DNA from: Piliocolobus tephrosceles
Lineage: Eukaryota > Chordata > Mammalia > Primates > Cercopithecidae
Assembly (NCBI RefSeq): GCF_002776525.5
Contig: NC_045452.1
Span: 29,472,405-29,536,404 of the forward strand
Direction: 5' to 3'
DNA length: 64,000 nucleotides
A program made the position numbers and the translations under genes. The notes under the pieces are model-generated. The model searched no databases, was not told where the DNA came from, and saw only the letters and a program-made list of their open reading frames with translations. Position 1 is the first letter of the stretch; each line of letters starts with the position of its first letter. Positions 1 through 11,043 of the stretch are shown in pieces.

Positions 1-262
1 TGATTCTGAAATGGGAGACTCACAACGTTATACATTTGTCAAAACCCAGAGAATGTACGACACCAAGAATGAACCTGAATGCAAACTATGGGCTTTAGCT
101 GATGATAATGTATCAATATTAGTTCATCCACTATAACAAATGTACCACACTAATGCAAGATGTTAATAATAGAAGTGAGGGGAAGGATATATGGGAATCT
201 CTGTGTTTTCTGCTTAATTATTCTGTAAATCTAAAACTGCTCTAAAAAATAAAGTCTACTAA
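1..262 (+). mobile_element. L1M-type LINE, 3' end fragment
   Basis: The segment ends in a tail typical of old mammalian L1 3' UTRs, with the motif aaactgctctaaaaaataaa near 234-253. It is truncated by the window edge on the left. Non-coding remnant; the subfamily is not resolved. Confidence 0.65.
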
Positions 263-1702
263 TAGAAAAGGAAGATACGTGCAGAATACATATGAAGATG
301 TGATCAAACTGGGCAGTATTCCACACCCTACAAGGGAAGGGTTGACCTGGTGAAGATGCCATTGCTCCAAAGCCTGACTGGCCATGCTTTTATCAAAATT
401 ACTGACTATGCTTTTATCAAAATTCCAGCCAAAGCCCAACAGGATGCCTTGTGAAGCCTGATAAGCTCATCCTAAATCCATCTAGAAGAGCAAAGGCTCA
501 GAACTGGCTAGGAAAATACTGAAGTAAAAACGAAGGGATGGAACTTATTCCACCAAACAGCAGAAGCAATTTGATGAGTGTGATACTAGCACAGAGATAG
601 AAAAGTAAGCCGACGGAGCAGGACAGAGCACAGATACAGACCCACCCATCAACAAAAGCCTGTTATTCACAGAGTGGCATTAATTCCACAGGAATCAGCC
701 CCTTGCCGCCCCTCCCTGAGAGTAAAGAAGGCAGAGCCCTCACAGGGTCAAAGGCCAGCTCTGAGCTTCTCAGTCTCCCCAGTGGATTAAGGTGATCCTG
801 GACTCTGCACCTGGTTCCAGCTAGAAACTAAATAAACCTTCCCCAGAGGAAGATAACAAGATCCTACACTTAAAGTTATTTCTGCAACTTCTCATATACA
901 ATTTCCAATGTCCAATCCACATCAGCCAAGCACACAGACAGGCAGAACAAAAATGGACAGAGAATGAATGAATTAGTCTCTGAATGGTGCTGGAATGAAT
1001 ATTCACGTACAAATAACCAAAATAAAACTTGATCTCTGATGTTGTCCTGCAGAACACTGGGCTGGAGCTTCAGCTAAAATGTTCTGTGGCAGTAACAGGA
1101 TGTTCTCTTAAGTTCAAATGCTATACTCTCAGCAGAGCCTACTGACCAGTCAGGTTGTAATGTGTGTGCTAAGCACAACTTTTCAAGTCTCCAGCTTCCT
1201 GGATGCTTTGGGGCCAGTGATGATAAGGGCAGATTGCATTTCTCTGGGTCAGGGCAAGACCTACCATGTTGTCAAAGTCCTTTGAAGGCTTCTTGTATCT
1301 CCCATCATGTCACATTGAAACTTCAGCATAAATACTTCATATGGTTGAAAAAAAATCTTTAATAAGTCACATACCTGAATCTAATATGCTGTTATTGATA
1401 CAATGTTTTTCCTATACCACCACACCTACCTGGCTGCACTCTCTACAAAAGATGTAATAACAACCACAAATCTTCAGTGCACAGCCTCAACTCAATGGCT
1501 GACCCTGGACATGTGGAATGGGTCACCTATTACACTGGAGAGGAGCTGCACCCAGCACCCAGCACTACCTCTACCCCATTCAACACACACTTTCATTGAA
1601 TTAAAGGCCTATGTGGCAAAAATAAAATTACACACTATTTAAAATAAATCACAGGAGAGTATCTTTCAGGCTTCAAAGCAGAGAGAGATTTCTTAGCACA
1701 TA
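263..1702. other. Mostly unique sequence with weak L1 traces
   Basis: No gene is visible. A 24-bp unit is duplicated in tandem (atgcttttatcaaaatt at 384-400 and 408-424). Stretches near 590-650 and 960-1045 resemble L1 ORF2 sequence in sense orientation (gaatggtgctggaatgaata) but are badly decayed. The rest is unassigned. Confidence 0.5.
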
Positions 1703-1792
1703 GGTGTACACTCACACGCACACATGCATGCACACGCATGCACGCACACGCATATATGCACACATGCACACACACAGGCACACACACAAGCA
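1703..1792. repeat. CA/CACG microsatellite
   Basis: Imperfect alternation of cacaca, cacgcat and catgca motifs. It is purine-pyrimidine alternating and so could adopt Z-DNA. Confidence 0.85.
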
Positions 1793-1947
1793 ATAAAGGA
1801 AGAGAGTTTTGTTTATGAAAAAGATAGCAGAGGGGTAAATCACAGCATGGAGGGAAGATATTTCAAGCAACATAACTAAGTATCCGTGTCTGAACTATTT
1901 AAATATATCTAAAGGCAAGCACAGAAGAGAAAACATAAGCGACCATT

Positions 1948-2330
1948 GTATCAGACAGAGTCCTCCAGAGAAACAGAACCGACAGGAAACAGAAGATTTA
2001 TTTTAAGAAAGTGGCTCACACAACTGGGGAGGCTAGCGAGCCTGAAATCCACTGGGCATACCAGTAGGATGGAAACTCAGGCAGGAATCGGTGCTGCTGT
2101 CTTGAAGCACAATTTCTTCTTTTCCAGGAAACCTCCCTTTTGCTCATAATGTCTTCACCTGAGTGGGAAAGGCCCACCCACCTAGTGTGGGTCATCTTCT
2201 TTACTCAAAGCCAAATGATTGTAGATGTTAACCACATCCATGAAACACCTTTGCAGCAACAGCCAGGTTAGGATGTGATTAAATAACGGGTGCTACAGCA
2301 TAGCCCTGGAAAACTGGCCAGCACAGCCAC
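1948..2330 (-). mobile_element. MLT2-type ERVL solitary LTR (antisense)
   Basis: The left end carries the antisense LTR terminus (tcctccagagaaacagaacc, 1971-1990), followed by tttattttaagaaagtggctca (the antisense polyadenylation zone). The right half keeps the family's cacccacc...tactca spacing. It is decayed, with no internal viral genes. Confidence 0.6.
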
Positions 2331-2387
2331 CAAGCGCCAAACACATTCGCCACCACCAAATTGGGGAAATGCACTCTGAGTCCACCG

Positions 2388-2395
2388 TGACGTCA
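2388..2395. promoter_or_regulatory. Perfect cAMP-response element motif
   Basis: The palindrome tgacgtca is the full CREB/ATF consensus. It lies in unique sequence between an MLT2 LTR and a MIR. Activity is not inferable from sequence alone because chance occurrence is possible. Confidence 0.3.
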
Positions 2396-2529
2396 CATCA
2401 GATGGGATCGAGGGATCAGACTTCGCATTCTTGACCAGTGGCACAGAAAATGGGTCCGAGACCCCGGAGAGCTCCCAGGAGGGTGATGCTATGGCTTATC
2501 TGTTCAGCCTTTGAGCCACATTGGCAGTG

Positions 2530-2720
2530 TTTTGTATATTGGCTCTGCTGCTTCTCTGCTGTGTGACCTCAGGCCAGGTGCTCAGCCTCCATGGGCCTCT
2601 ACTGTCTCATCCGTAAAATGGGGAGAGTCACTGTCTAGGCATCTATACGTCATGTGACCACTAGGAGGTTAATGAGCTGATGCACATCATATGTGTAAAG
2701 ATAACCCAGTAAGAGTGAGC
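2530..2720 (+). mobile_element. MIR SINE
   Basis: The MIR core is recognisable: tgctgtgtgacctcaggc, then tcatccgtaaaatgggga, then ggttaatgagctgatgcaca. Sense orientation, ancient mammalian tRNA-derived SINE. Confidence 0.75.
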
Positions 2721-2893
2721 TGGGATCATCTGGCAGTCTCTAGCAAAGAGGCACAAACCTGACAGGCAGCCATTCCATGTCCAGATGTTCCCATGGTTGA
2801 ATTCTACTGCATACATTCACAGGGACATGGGCAGCCACATGCGTGGCAGGCATGGCCCACAATGGTCCAGCGTTTGGACCCCAGCACAGCACC

Positions 2894-3034
2894 TGGCCAC
2901 AGGGCCAGCGCCTGCATGTAAACTCCAGGGGAGCAGTGCATGGCCACAGGGCCGGCACATACAAGTAAGCTCCAGGGGAGCAGAGCCTGGCCACGGGGCC
3001 GGCGTATGCATCTAAGCCAAGGGGAGCAGAGTCC
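2894..3034. repeat. 47-bp minisatellite, three exact-length units
   Basis: Units at 2894-2940, 2941-2987 and 2988-3034 each start tggccac and contain ggggagcag near the end. The period is exactly 47 bp. Units diverge mostly in the middle. The GC-rich composition keeps several frames open on both strands, which is not evidence of coding. Confidence 0.9.
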
Positions 3035-3054
3035 AGCCTGGACCAGCATGATGG

Positions 3055-3105
3055 CACCTGCCAGCCACACTGTAGGTACTCAGCAAACATTTGCTGAATT
3101 AGTGA
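3055..3105 (+). mobile_element. L2/MIR-type 3' tail
   Basis: The sequence gtaggtactcagcaaacatt followed by tgctgaattagtga matches the shared L2/MIR 3' end. Short fragment. Confidence 0.5.
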
Positions 3106-4443
3106 ATCATCCCTACTTATGAAAGTCTATGGATCAAAAGCCTAGAACTTCAAGGGCCCACCATAAATGCTTCCAGAGCATGGATGAATGGGCCTGCTCC
3201 CGTCACCTGAGTACTCTGCAGAGGAAGAACAAGAGATCCAGAGGTGAACCAGCACTGAAGGTTACAGGGCGGGTCTCCTAAACCCCAGACCAGGAACCGT
3301 GCGTGCACAGCCCATCCTTTCCCTAAGTGTTTTCCCTGAATTGCAGCCCTGCTGGGTGCAATGAAGGCCAGGAATCCCCAAGAGAAGGCCAGAGGACCGT
3401 GGATGTCTGCAGCGGTGGGCATTCCACAAGCCTCCTGTCCCCAGAGCCCGCCATGGGAAAGTCCCCTTTTCCCAGGACCTAGCAGCATCTTAGTGCTCAG
3501 CTCAAGCTTAGGTTTGGAAGGGGGCTCAGAAACAAACACCGCCCCACCTCGGTGGTGTTTGATCTAAAGCAGGTCCACTCTTGTGCCGAAAGGGGTGGAG
3601 AAAAGGGGTGTTTGCTGAGGCAGGAGGGGGTGGATGGAATGGGTCTCTCCCAGGCCTGAGATTTGTGCTGGGTGTTGAGCACAGACGGAGCAGGCAGTGT
3701 CTCAGGGACAGGGCCACACACGATGGAATGACAGGCAGTCAGGAGTAAGGACTTGGAGCAGGGAGAATCTTAATGCTGGCAAGACTTATCAGCCTGTCAC
3801 GCACCAAATGTACTTACAGTCAAACTTGACATCACAAGAGTTTGTGGAACAAATATTTATTTGTTGTGTGCTCTGGCTTTGGGGCCAATCCATCTCTGAG
3901 TGGCGCCATATGCATGGACAAACGGCAGCCTCAGAAAGTGGCAACTGGCGGGGCGGGGTCTGTCCCCTGTAGGTCCAGGAGCCATGGGGTTAGAGCAGCC
4001 AGGGAGTGATACTCCCCATGTCAACTCTGCTGCTCACGGGGGTGGGGGCAGCAATGCCCGCAAGGTGCTGTCGAGGTAGGAGCCTGAGGAAGGGCACCTG
4101 GGCACAGGGCTTGGGTCCCGGCGCTGCTGGCCACCGGCTGTGTGCCTTTGCAGGGGCGACGGACCTCTCTGAGTCTCCGAGTCCACAGTGCACAGTGTAC
4201 TCATGGCAGGAGCATCTGCTGTGGCTTCAAATGAGAAAGGAAGTGAGCACAAGCCTGCAGGAGCATCGTGGCCACCACATCAACACAGAGGGACGTGGCG
4301 GATGGTTTAGGAGGCTCCAGGGTGGTTATGCAGGGGCCAGCCTGTGGCCGTGTCTGTCCTGACCATCTGGAGGCCACAGGACAGTCTGGATCTCACTGCA
4401 TAGAGGGAGGTGACGGAGGTACAGAGGGCAGAGGGAGGAAATG
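3106..4443. other. GC-rich unique sequence, no gene recognised
   Basis: No repeat or gene recognised. Open frames up to about 130 codons occur on both strands, as expected in stop-poor GC-rich DNA, and none has a recognisable protein family. CpG is depleted, so this is not a CpG island. Confidence 0.4.
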
Positions 4444-4640
4444 CTTGTTTTTGAGCGCTTAGACTGTGAGGAACTCAGCCTGGGGCTTTACACACACCAC
4501 TCCCTTCAATTTTCACAATAATCTACATAGAACTCTTAACCCCATGCCATAGATGACGATGCTGAGACTCAGGAAAGGCGAAACACCTGTCCACGGCAAG
4601 CAGACAGGAACTACTAGAGACTTGCTGCCAGGTCACCTGT
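4444..4640 (-). mobile_element. MIR SINE (antisense), weak
   Basis: The antisense MIR pattern is visible: tgagcgcttagactgtg, ggggctttacac, and agatgacgatgctgagactc. Diverged. Confidence 0.5.
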
Positions 4641-6269
4641 CCCCATGCCCCCCAGGGACATGCCCCTGCCATCACATCAGTGGCTCCTAGGACAAGGTGT
4701 ATCAGGGAAGCTGATGGATACAGGCACGTGGCCTGACCCACTATCCCTGGGACCCATCAGAGTGTCACACTGTCCTCGACCACCCCTGCCACACCTCAGA
4801 GCTGCCGAGAAACCACTGCCTCCCCTCTCCCAAGAAGTCCCCACCCCTTCTCAGTCCACCCTCTCCACCCCCCTCTCTCCCCCAAATGCCCGCTGTGGCT
4901 ACTCTGCAGCCCCGGGCTCGACCTGCCTAATCCCAGAGTGACTGACTCAGGTGTTGGCCACCGAGGTCCCCGAGGAGGGCAGGTGGACCAGAGAGCCCGG
5001 CACAGCAACTGGCCCAGGTCCAGGAGTGCAGACGGCAGTGAGATCGTGAAGGGCAGGAGACCATCAGCCCCTTCTGGGAAGGGCCTACTTATTTCCAATG
5101 GAACATCACTCCATGGAAATCCAGGCCAAGTGTGACCAACTGTTAATGTTTCCAAGAAAAAACAAACAGAAATACAGAGTTCAGATGATTTCTCTTAGGT
5201 TTTAGAAACTGCTTTGAGGTTTTGTTACAACACTTTGCAAGTCACACAAGGTCGTCTGCAGGGGAGCCGCCCTGTGTAGCCTCCATTGTTGGTCGGCCAA
5301 CACCATGGAGGGTGATGTGCAGAAGTGAGTGGCGGCGATGCCTGAGCAAGCGGGACCTGAAGGTGCCGTCTCTCTAAAGGATGTTTTGCCAGGGAAAGGT
5401 GCTCAGGGAGGCAGGCAGATGCGGGCAGTGCCCAGGCCAGGGGGGCACAGGCAGGCCCTGACCCAGGTCCCCAAGGGGAGGGATGCCTTTGGATCACTGC
5501 ATCTATGCTGTGAGCACACACGGGCCTTGCAGGACAGGGGCTCAGTGGCTGCTGGCCAGAGTGAACATCTCACCTGCCCATTCCTTCTCCTTTATATGTT
5601 TTAAGTCTTTTCCCCAGGCTTCCCGTCTACTTTCTAGCATCACATTCAGTTTCAAGTGCAAAAGCTCATGTTTTCTTGAGAAGAATGCATGAGATGCTCT
5701 CCCGGCTTGGACAGAGAGAGGATGGAGTTTAGAGATAAAGCTGTTAATTACTGCAGCACTTCCGGGCCTCAGCTGGGGGGGCTCGGAGCTGGCAGGAATC
5801 CTTTGGATAACAAGTTTACAGGAAATCAGCTCAGCTCCATCAGGGAGGCTCTGGGGGCCACTCCAGTCTGCCAGGGGGATGTGATTCCTGAGAAGCATTT
5901 GCTCCCTTATCCCTCCTCAATATGCCTTGAAGTCTGTCTCACAATCAATCAGGCAGTAAACAACGAGCAGAGGGAAGGCAGGAGGCAGCATCTCCTGGAA
6001 GTGCATGGTGCTACAGAGAGATGGGGTCTGTGGTCACCATCCTGTCCGCTAAGCGCCTGAGGCCCAGACACCCTGCTAGGCATGGAAGACTCCATAGAAG
6101 AAAAATGTCCTCCCTTTGCCTCTCAACAGGCAGGGAGGAAACAGAAGTTCAGGGAACTGTGGGGGCATGGGGAAGACCCACCACTGCCTGCCTGGGGTGG
6201 AAAGGAGGTGGGGACGCTGGGACCAGGATGGCATTGGAGGGAGGCTTAAGGCTGAGGGGAGATACCTAC
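4641..6269. other. Unique sequence, no gene recognised
   Basis: No coding gene is supported. Around 5560-5790 the base composition drops to a more AT-balanced, non-repetitive stretch containing aaagctgttaattactgcag, which has a homeodomain-type core (TTAATTA). The remainder is GC-rich and featureless. Confidence 0.4.
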
Positions 6270-6629
6270 TGTATTCATTCGTTCTCACACTGCTATCAAG
6301 ATACTACCCAAGACTAAGTAATCTAAAAAGGAAAGAGGTTTAACAGACTCACAGCTCCACATGGCTGGGGAGGCCTCAAGAAACTTACAGTCATGGCAGA
6401 AGGTATAGGGGACAGCAAGCATCTTCACATGGTGGCAGGCCAAAGAGTAGGCAGGGGAAATGCCAGGCACTTATAAAACCATCAGATCTCGTGAGAACGC
6501 ACTCTCACAAGAACAGGATGGGGAAACCACCCCTACGATCCAGTCACATCCCACCAGGTCTCTCCCTCAACGCCTGGGGATTATGACTCAAGATGAGATT
6601 TGGGTAGGGACACAAAGCCTAACCATATC
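6270..6629 (-). mobile_element. MST/THE1-type ERVL-MaLR solitary LTR (antisense)
   Basis: Near-complete antisense LTR. It starts tgtattcattcgttctcaca, passes ctggggaggcctcaagaaac and catcagatctcgtgagaacg, and ends gcctaaccatatc. No internal region, so it is a solo LTR. Confidence 0.88.
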
Positions 6630-7289
6630 GCCCACCCAGCAGGGGCACCACTGGTGGTTGGGATGGGAGAACTTCTTGGCCAGGCAGGCTGTTCTGGCCA
6701 ACGCTACAAATCCAGGGCTCAGACAACACACTGAGGAGCTTCTGCTGCGGCAGGAAGGACACTGGCGGTGAAGCCAGTGCGTGTGACTTCCCCAGCTCAC
6801 GCTGCCATGGTGTGGCCTCTGAGCCTGGCTTATCTCCAGAGAACCGCATAAAGATGAGACAATGGCAGATGGTCCTGGAGGTCCTTTCAGGGTCTCACAT
6901 TCCTCATCTACCAACTCTTCTCTGCATCCATGAAAGCCATGATCCCCACTGACCTGTGGCAGGTACAGTGAATGCTCCACGTCACAGATGACAGAAGCAC
7001 AAATGTTCGCTCCCACCCAAATGCCCAGTCGCACTTGGTAAGGACTCCTCTTCTCCCAAAGGCTGCTGATCTGCCTTCTCGCCAGTGCTGCGTGTCTTGC
7101 TTCAAGCCGCACACCCACACCCCACGTGGAGCTGGGAGCCCACAGGCCCTCTGCTGACTGCCACACTTCCCTGCTTGACCTCTGAGGCCCTGCAGAGTCA
7201 GAGAACGGACAGAGGAATGGCGCTGTCGCCGTCAGCATTTCAGAAGACACACTTAAATAAAACAAATCCTTGTATTGGAAATAAACCTC
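6630..7289. other. Unique sequence, no gene recognised
   Basis: No repeat family recognised. A 225-codon open frame on the minus strand (6588-7265) runs into the adjacent LTR and has no known domain, so it is not called. Confidence 0.4.
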
Positions 7290-7680
7290 AAAAACATCTT
7301 TAACAAATGGGTGTTAACGTCTCTCCAGGCGACGGGAAATGTGAATCTCTTAGCAAAGTTTCGGTGATAATTCAGGTGCATTTTCCTGCCTCGCCCGGCA
7401 ACGATTCTCAGCAGATTCCCTCGGAATAATCGGCCCATTCCGGTTGTTAGGACATGGTCTTTAAAGCTGAGTTATTCCTCAATATCTTGGAAAATAGGGG
7501 CTCTTCATCTCACCAATTATGAAATACAGCAGACAAGGTTTGCTGTCGGAGAGAAAGATTTATCTCCAAAGATAATGGCGAGATAGCGTTGCTCGTGCTC
7601 CTGGGACCCTTTGCTGGAGTTTTTCATCATTTTGCAGGGAACACTGGGAGGGGATTTAACTGCTCTGCAGTGGGGGGAGG
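7290..7680. promoter_or_regulatory. Conserved-looking non-coding segment (candidate enhancer)
   Basis: Non-repetitive, AT-balanced sequence bounded by GC-rich DNA. It retains several CpGs in an AT context (ttcggtgataattcagg; ctcggaataatcggcccatt). This texture is often seen in conserved non-coding elements. No coding frame is apparent. Conservation is not measured, so the regulatory role is inference. Confidence 0.25.
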
Positions 7681-8417
7681 ATGCTGCCCTGTCAGGAAGG
7701 GAGTGATTGGAGGAGGCTTCATGAGGCCCCACCGGGGACAGAGTGAGGATTTACAGTCCAGCTGGGCCCTGGAGCCACCCGCCCCTCCCTCATTCACTCC
7801 CTCCGCAGTCAGTCCCAAGAGGCTGAGATGGGAGACCAGGCAACCAGAGAGACCAACCCTGAACAGGTAACTCTGGCCAGCGTCAGCAGTGCTAGGTAGG
7901 TGCAGACACGTTTCCATGGACGAGACCAGGCAGGGACGAGAAGCAGCCTTTACAGAAGGGATGAGCCGAGGCTGGAGAATGCACCAGAGCCCACGAAGGA
8001 GGGGCTTTCCAGATAGAGGAAGAGGATGTCCTCCAGCCTGCAGCCTGAGAAAGGCATCCTCCAAGAGGATGTACACCAGGGGCCCAGAGAGATCACCAGC
8101 TGGGTGGGGGTGGGGTGCATCGCGCAACCACTGGGCACAAAGGACCTGGCCCACCACAGTGGCACACACAGGCTCTATCCAGGGGACAGTGGGGTCTCGG
8201 GTGATCTCAAGACAGAGGGTGACGTGCCCAGGTTCCCCCTGACCAGGAGGAAGCTGGCCTGGAGGGGACAGGCTGGAGGAGGGAGGTCCGTGCGGAGGCT
8301 ATGATGGGTGCCAGAGGGGATACCAGGCTCTGGAAGGGAATGCGGGCAGAGGCAGCAAGGAATGAGGGAAATCAGAGTCACATCCGAGGACTTGATAGGT
8401 GCAAAGCTCAGAGCTCA
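7681..8417. other. GC-rich unique sequence
   Basis: No repeat or gene recognised. Overlapping open frames on both strands (for example 7627-8169 minus) have no recognisable domains. Confidence 0.4.
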
Positions 8418-8815
8418 AAGGGATAAAATATTGTCCCCTGAAAAGTTCATGTCCAGTTGGAAACGGAATGTGACATTATGAGGGAATAGAGTGTTCCAGA
8501 GGTAATTAAGGATCACAGATGAAACCCTTGTGGATCAGGAGTGGGCCCTAAACCCAATGACTGACGTTTTATAAGCGGAGAGAGTCAAGGAGAAGGCTGT
8601 GTGCACAGGAGGCAGAGGATGGCGTGGTGCCATCACCAGCCAAGGAACCCCTGGAGCCCCTGGGAGCTGGAAGAGAAGGAAGGATCCTCCCTGGCGCTTC
8701 CGAGAGCGAGCAGCCCTGCTGACACCCCGCTTTTGGACTTCTCATCTCTGGAACAGTGAGAGAATCAATGTGTGTTGTTCTAAGCCCCCGTGTGTGGTCA
8801 TGTGTTAGAGAAGCA
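8418..8815 (+). mobile_element. MLT1-type ERVL-MaLR LTR
   Basis: Order matches the family: attgtcccctgaaaagttca, then aatgtgacattatgaggg, then agtgggccctaaacccaatg, then ctgctgacaccccg, then gagagaatcaatgtgtgttg. Decayed solo LTR in sense orientation. Confidence 0.75.
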
Positions 8816-8972
8816 AAAGGTCACTCACCCAGCCCCTGGAGCCCTGCGGCCCCAGCTCCCTCCTCATGCAGCACACCTTCCCCTGCAGGCTCTGCCTACC
8901 TCTCCTGCACGCCTCCAAGGTGGGGGTCCCCCCAGCTGTTTAGTATCTGGTTCTCACCTGGATGGCTGAGAT
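8816..8972. other. Unique spacer before the minisatellite
   Basis: C-rich sequence between the MLT1 LTR and the minisatellite. Nothing recognised. Confidence 0.4.
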
Positions 8973-9420
8973 GTGAGAGTTGTCTCCAGAGTGCTCCAGA
9001 ATCTGCCTGTCTCCTCCCCACAGACCCCACTGGCCCCAGATCCCAGATGTGGCCAACCTGGCCCTGGGCCCCCCACCTCTGCATTGAGCCCCTCACTAGC
9101 ACCCCCACTTCCCTCCAGAATCTGCCTGTCCCCTTCCCCCACTTCTCTCCAGAATCTGCCTCTGTCTCCTCCCCACAGACCCTGCTGGGCCTTCTCTGGA
9201 ATCTGCCTCCTCCCTGAAGACCCTGCTGGGTCCACACCCCCATATCCCTCTGGAATCTACCTCTTCCTCATGGACCCCACTGGGCCCAAATCCCCACTTC
9301 CCTCTGGAATCTGCTTGTCTTCTCCCCATAGGCCCTACTGGGCCCCACACCCCAACTTCCCTCTGGAATCTGCCTGTCTCCTCCCCATGGACCCCACTGA
9401 GACCCCCACTCCCACTCCCA
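8973..9420. repeat. C-rich minisatellite, period about 57 bp
   Basis: Repeated blocks of ctggaatctgcctgtctcct, cccca(c/t)agaccc, then cactgggcccc, then cccacttccct, in roughly seven degenerate units with internal deletions. The plus-strand frame 8973-9662 translates it into leucine/proline-rich repeats, which is an artefact of repetition. Confidence 0.85.
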
Positions 9421-9455
9421 CTTCTTGTGGCCAGTGCTGTGCTAAGGGCCAGATG

Positions 9456-9736
9456 CAGCTGCATGTTATGTCTGTGTTATGGAGGGGACTGAAAAGAAAT
9501 ATCTCAAAACCTGCCCTACCCGATCCCCACCCTACTCAATCTATGCCCTATTCAAGCCCTGTCCTATCCAATCCCCGTCCTACCCGATCCCCGTCCTACC
9601 CAATCCCTGTTCTACCCGATCCCCGCCCTACTGAATCTCTACAGGCAGGAAGAATTGCTTGAGGCCAAGCCAGGCTGCCCAGGAGAGGATGAGGGCAGGA
9701 GGACCAGGGCCGCCCCAGGGGCTCTGCCCTCAGCAG
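9456..9736 (+). repeat. Left arm of large inverted repeat
   Basis: Starts cagctgcatgttatgtctgt and ends ctctgccctcagcag. The reverse complement of 10812-11043 matches it from end to end outside the embedded 16-bp satellite. The arms are about 1.07 kb apart, and both boundaries are abrupt. Confidence 0.9.
9513..9642 (+). repeat. 16-bp satellite inside left arm, about 8 units
   Basis: Degenerate units of the form tcctacccgatccccg. The opposite arm has about five units, so copy number has changed since the arms separated. Confidence 0.88.
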
Positions 9737-10811
9737 AGGTGGGCCCCCACCTCTGCATGGAGCTCTCCCCAGCACTGGTGATGGAGGGTACTTTCTGAAA
9801 AGGCTCCTGTTTCCAGGGAGAACTTTTCCAGGAGGATTTAGTGATTGGTTTAGAGCTAGGTGAGCACCACTGCTTCCCTTTAGCAAAGCTCCTCTGCGTC
9901 CCTTGGGGACACATCCCTGCAGCCACACCCACTCATCAGCACACAGCCTCAGAAGTCCTCATCCCGGAGAGAGCATCCCTGGGCCCGAGCTGGGACAGCA
10001 GAAGTAAGGCAGAGCCTGCAGTGGTGGACAGGGCTCTCCCAGCCACCCTGCTGCCATCTCACCACGCAGCTCTGGGCATGACCCCATCCTTCTTTGTGAC
10101 TCAGTTTCTCCATCTGTAAAATCCCAGAGGTCCAAGATGATGGCCAAAGCCTGGGTAAAGATTCTGGCATCCCTAGACATTCGCAGATTCCAAGGGCTTA
10201 TCACTGAAGGGGCTGCAAATGTCTGCGAGGACAGAGATGGTGGCCAATCTGTCTCTTTAAGTACAAAGTAAAAAAATTCTAAACGACAACAGAGTAAACA
10301 CATGGGAGAATCAAAGCAGAATGTGAGCCGCTCGGGAGCGGCTGTGACCCTGGCATCTGGGACAGAGGGTATCTGCTCAGCACGTGTCTGCTGGGGAGAC
10401 TCCAGGCCCTTCTCCCAGCCTCACAGACACACGATCTACCTCGTGGACCCAGGCAACAGCAGTTGCCTGCAGACCCAGGAGCCCGCAGTGCCTCCCCGCC
10501 CTGTCCCCGTGCCCTCCGGTGAAGTGATATGCTCACCTCTTTTGCCCATGCTCCCCAATCAGTGAAAGCCACCACCACCCACCCATTCCAGGTCAGGGGT
10601 CTAGAGGTCATCCTTGACCCTCTTCCAGTGCTCCGTGGGCCCCTATCACCTTTCCTCACGGAGTTTCTCAGTGCAGAGCCCACTTAGGGTTTAAGACAGA
10701 AAACTTGCTCGAACGTCATTTGTATCTCTGGCCCGTGCACTAATCGTCAAGTGCATCTATAACCCCCCACGTGAAATCCTCCCCTCTCCAAATGCCCTTT
10801 GGAGGCGGGTC
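9737..10811. other. Spacer between inverted-repeat arms
   Basis: Unique sequence, with a weak MIR-like stretch near 10085-10140 (gactcagtttctccatctgt). No gene recognised. Confidence 0.5.
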
Positions 10812-11043
10812 CTGCTGAGGGCAGAGCCCCCGGGGCCTGGTCCTCCTGCCCTCATTCTCTCCTGGGCAGCCTGGCTTGGCTTCAAGCAATTCTTCCTGCA
10901 TGCAGAGATTCAGTAGGCAGGGATTGAGTAGGGCATAGATTTTGAGTAGGGCATAGATTTTGAGTAGGGCAGGGATCGGGTAGGACACGGATTGAAATAT
11001 TTCTTTTCAGTCCCCTCCATAACACAGACATAACATGCAGCTG
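10812..11043 (-). repeat. Right arm of large inverted repeat
   Basis: Reverse complement of the left arm, starting ctgctgagggcagagc and ending taacatgcagctg. It is 49 bp shorter than its partner, largely because of fewer satellite units. Confidence 0.9.
10906..10992 (-). repeat. 16-18-bp satellite inside right arm, about 5 units
   Basis: Units such as gagtagggcatagatttt, antisense to the left-arm satellite. Two adjacent units carry an extra aa pair not seen in the other arm, so this copy has expanded independently. Confidence 0.85.

Noticed and set aside
2894..3034. CRISPR-like array
   Set aside because: Repeats are directly adjacent without unique spacers and the genome is a primate; these are minisatellites.
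2740..3090. 116-codon minus frame with repeated Trp/Pro/Cys motif
   Set aside because: Product of the 47-bp minisatellite; the period is not a multiple of three, so the motif changes frame between units.
4641..5560. CpG island or promoter
   Set aside because: GC-rich but CpG-poor; no initiator or TATA context tied to a gene.
6588..7265. 225-codon minus-strand open frame
   Set aside because: Extends into an MST LTR and shows no recognisable protein family.
8973..9662. 229-codon plus-strand open frame
   Set aside because: Runs through the C-rich minisatellite and the 16-bp satellite; repetition without stops explains it.
9456..9736. Arms of the inverted repeat encode related peptides
   Set aside because: Both arms give similar translations only because their DNA is similar; the satellite copy difference and lack of a known family argue against a gene.
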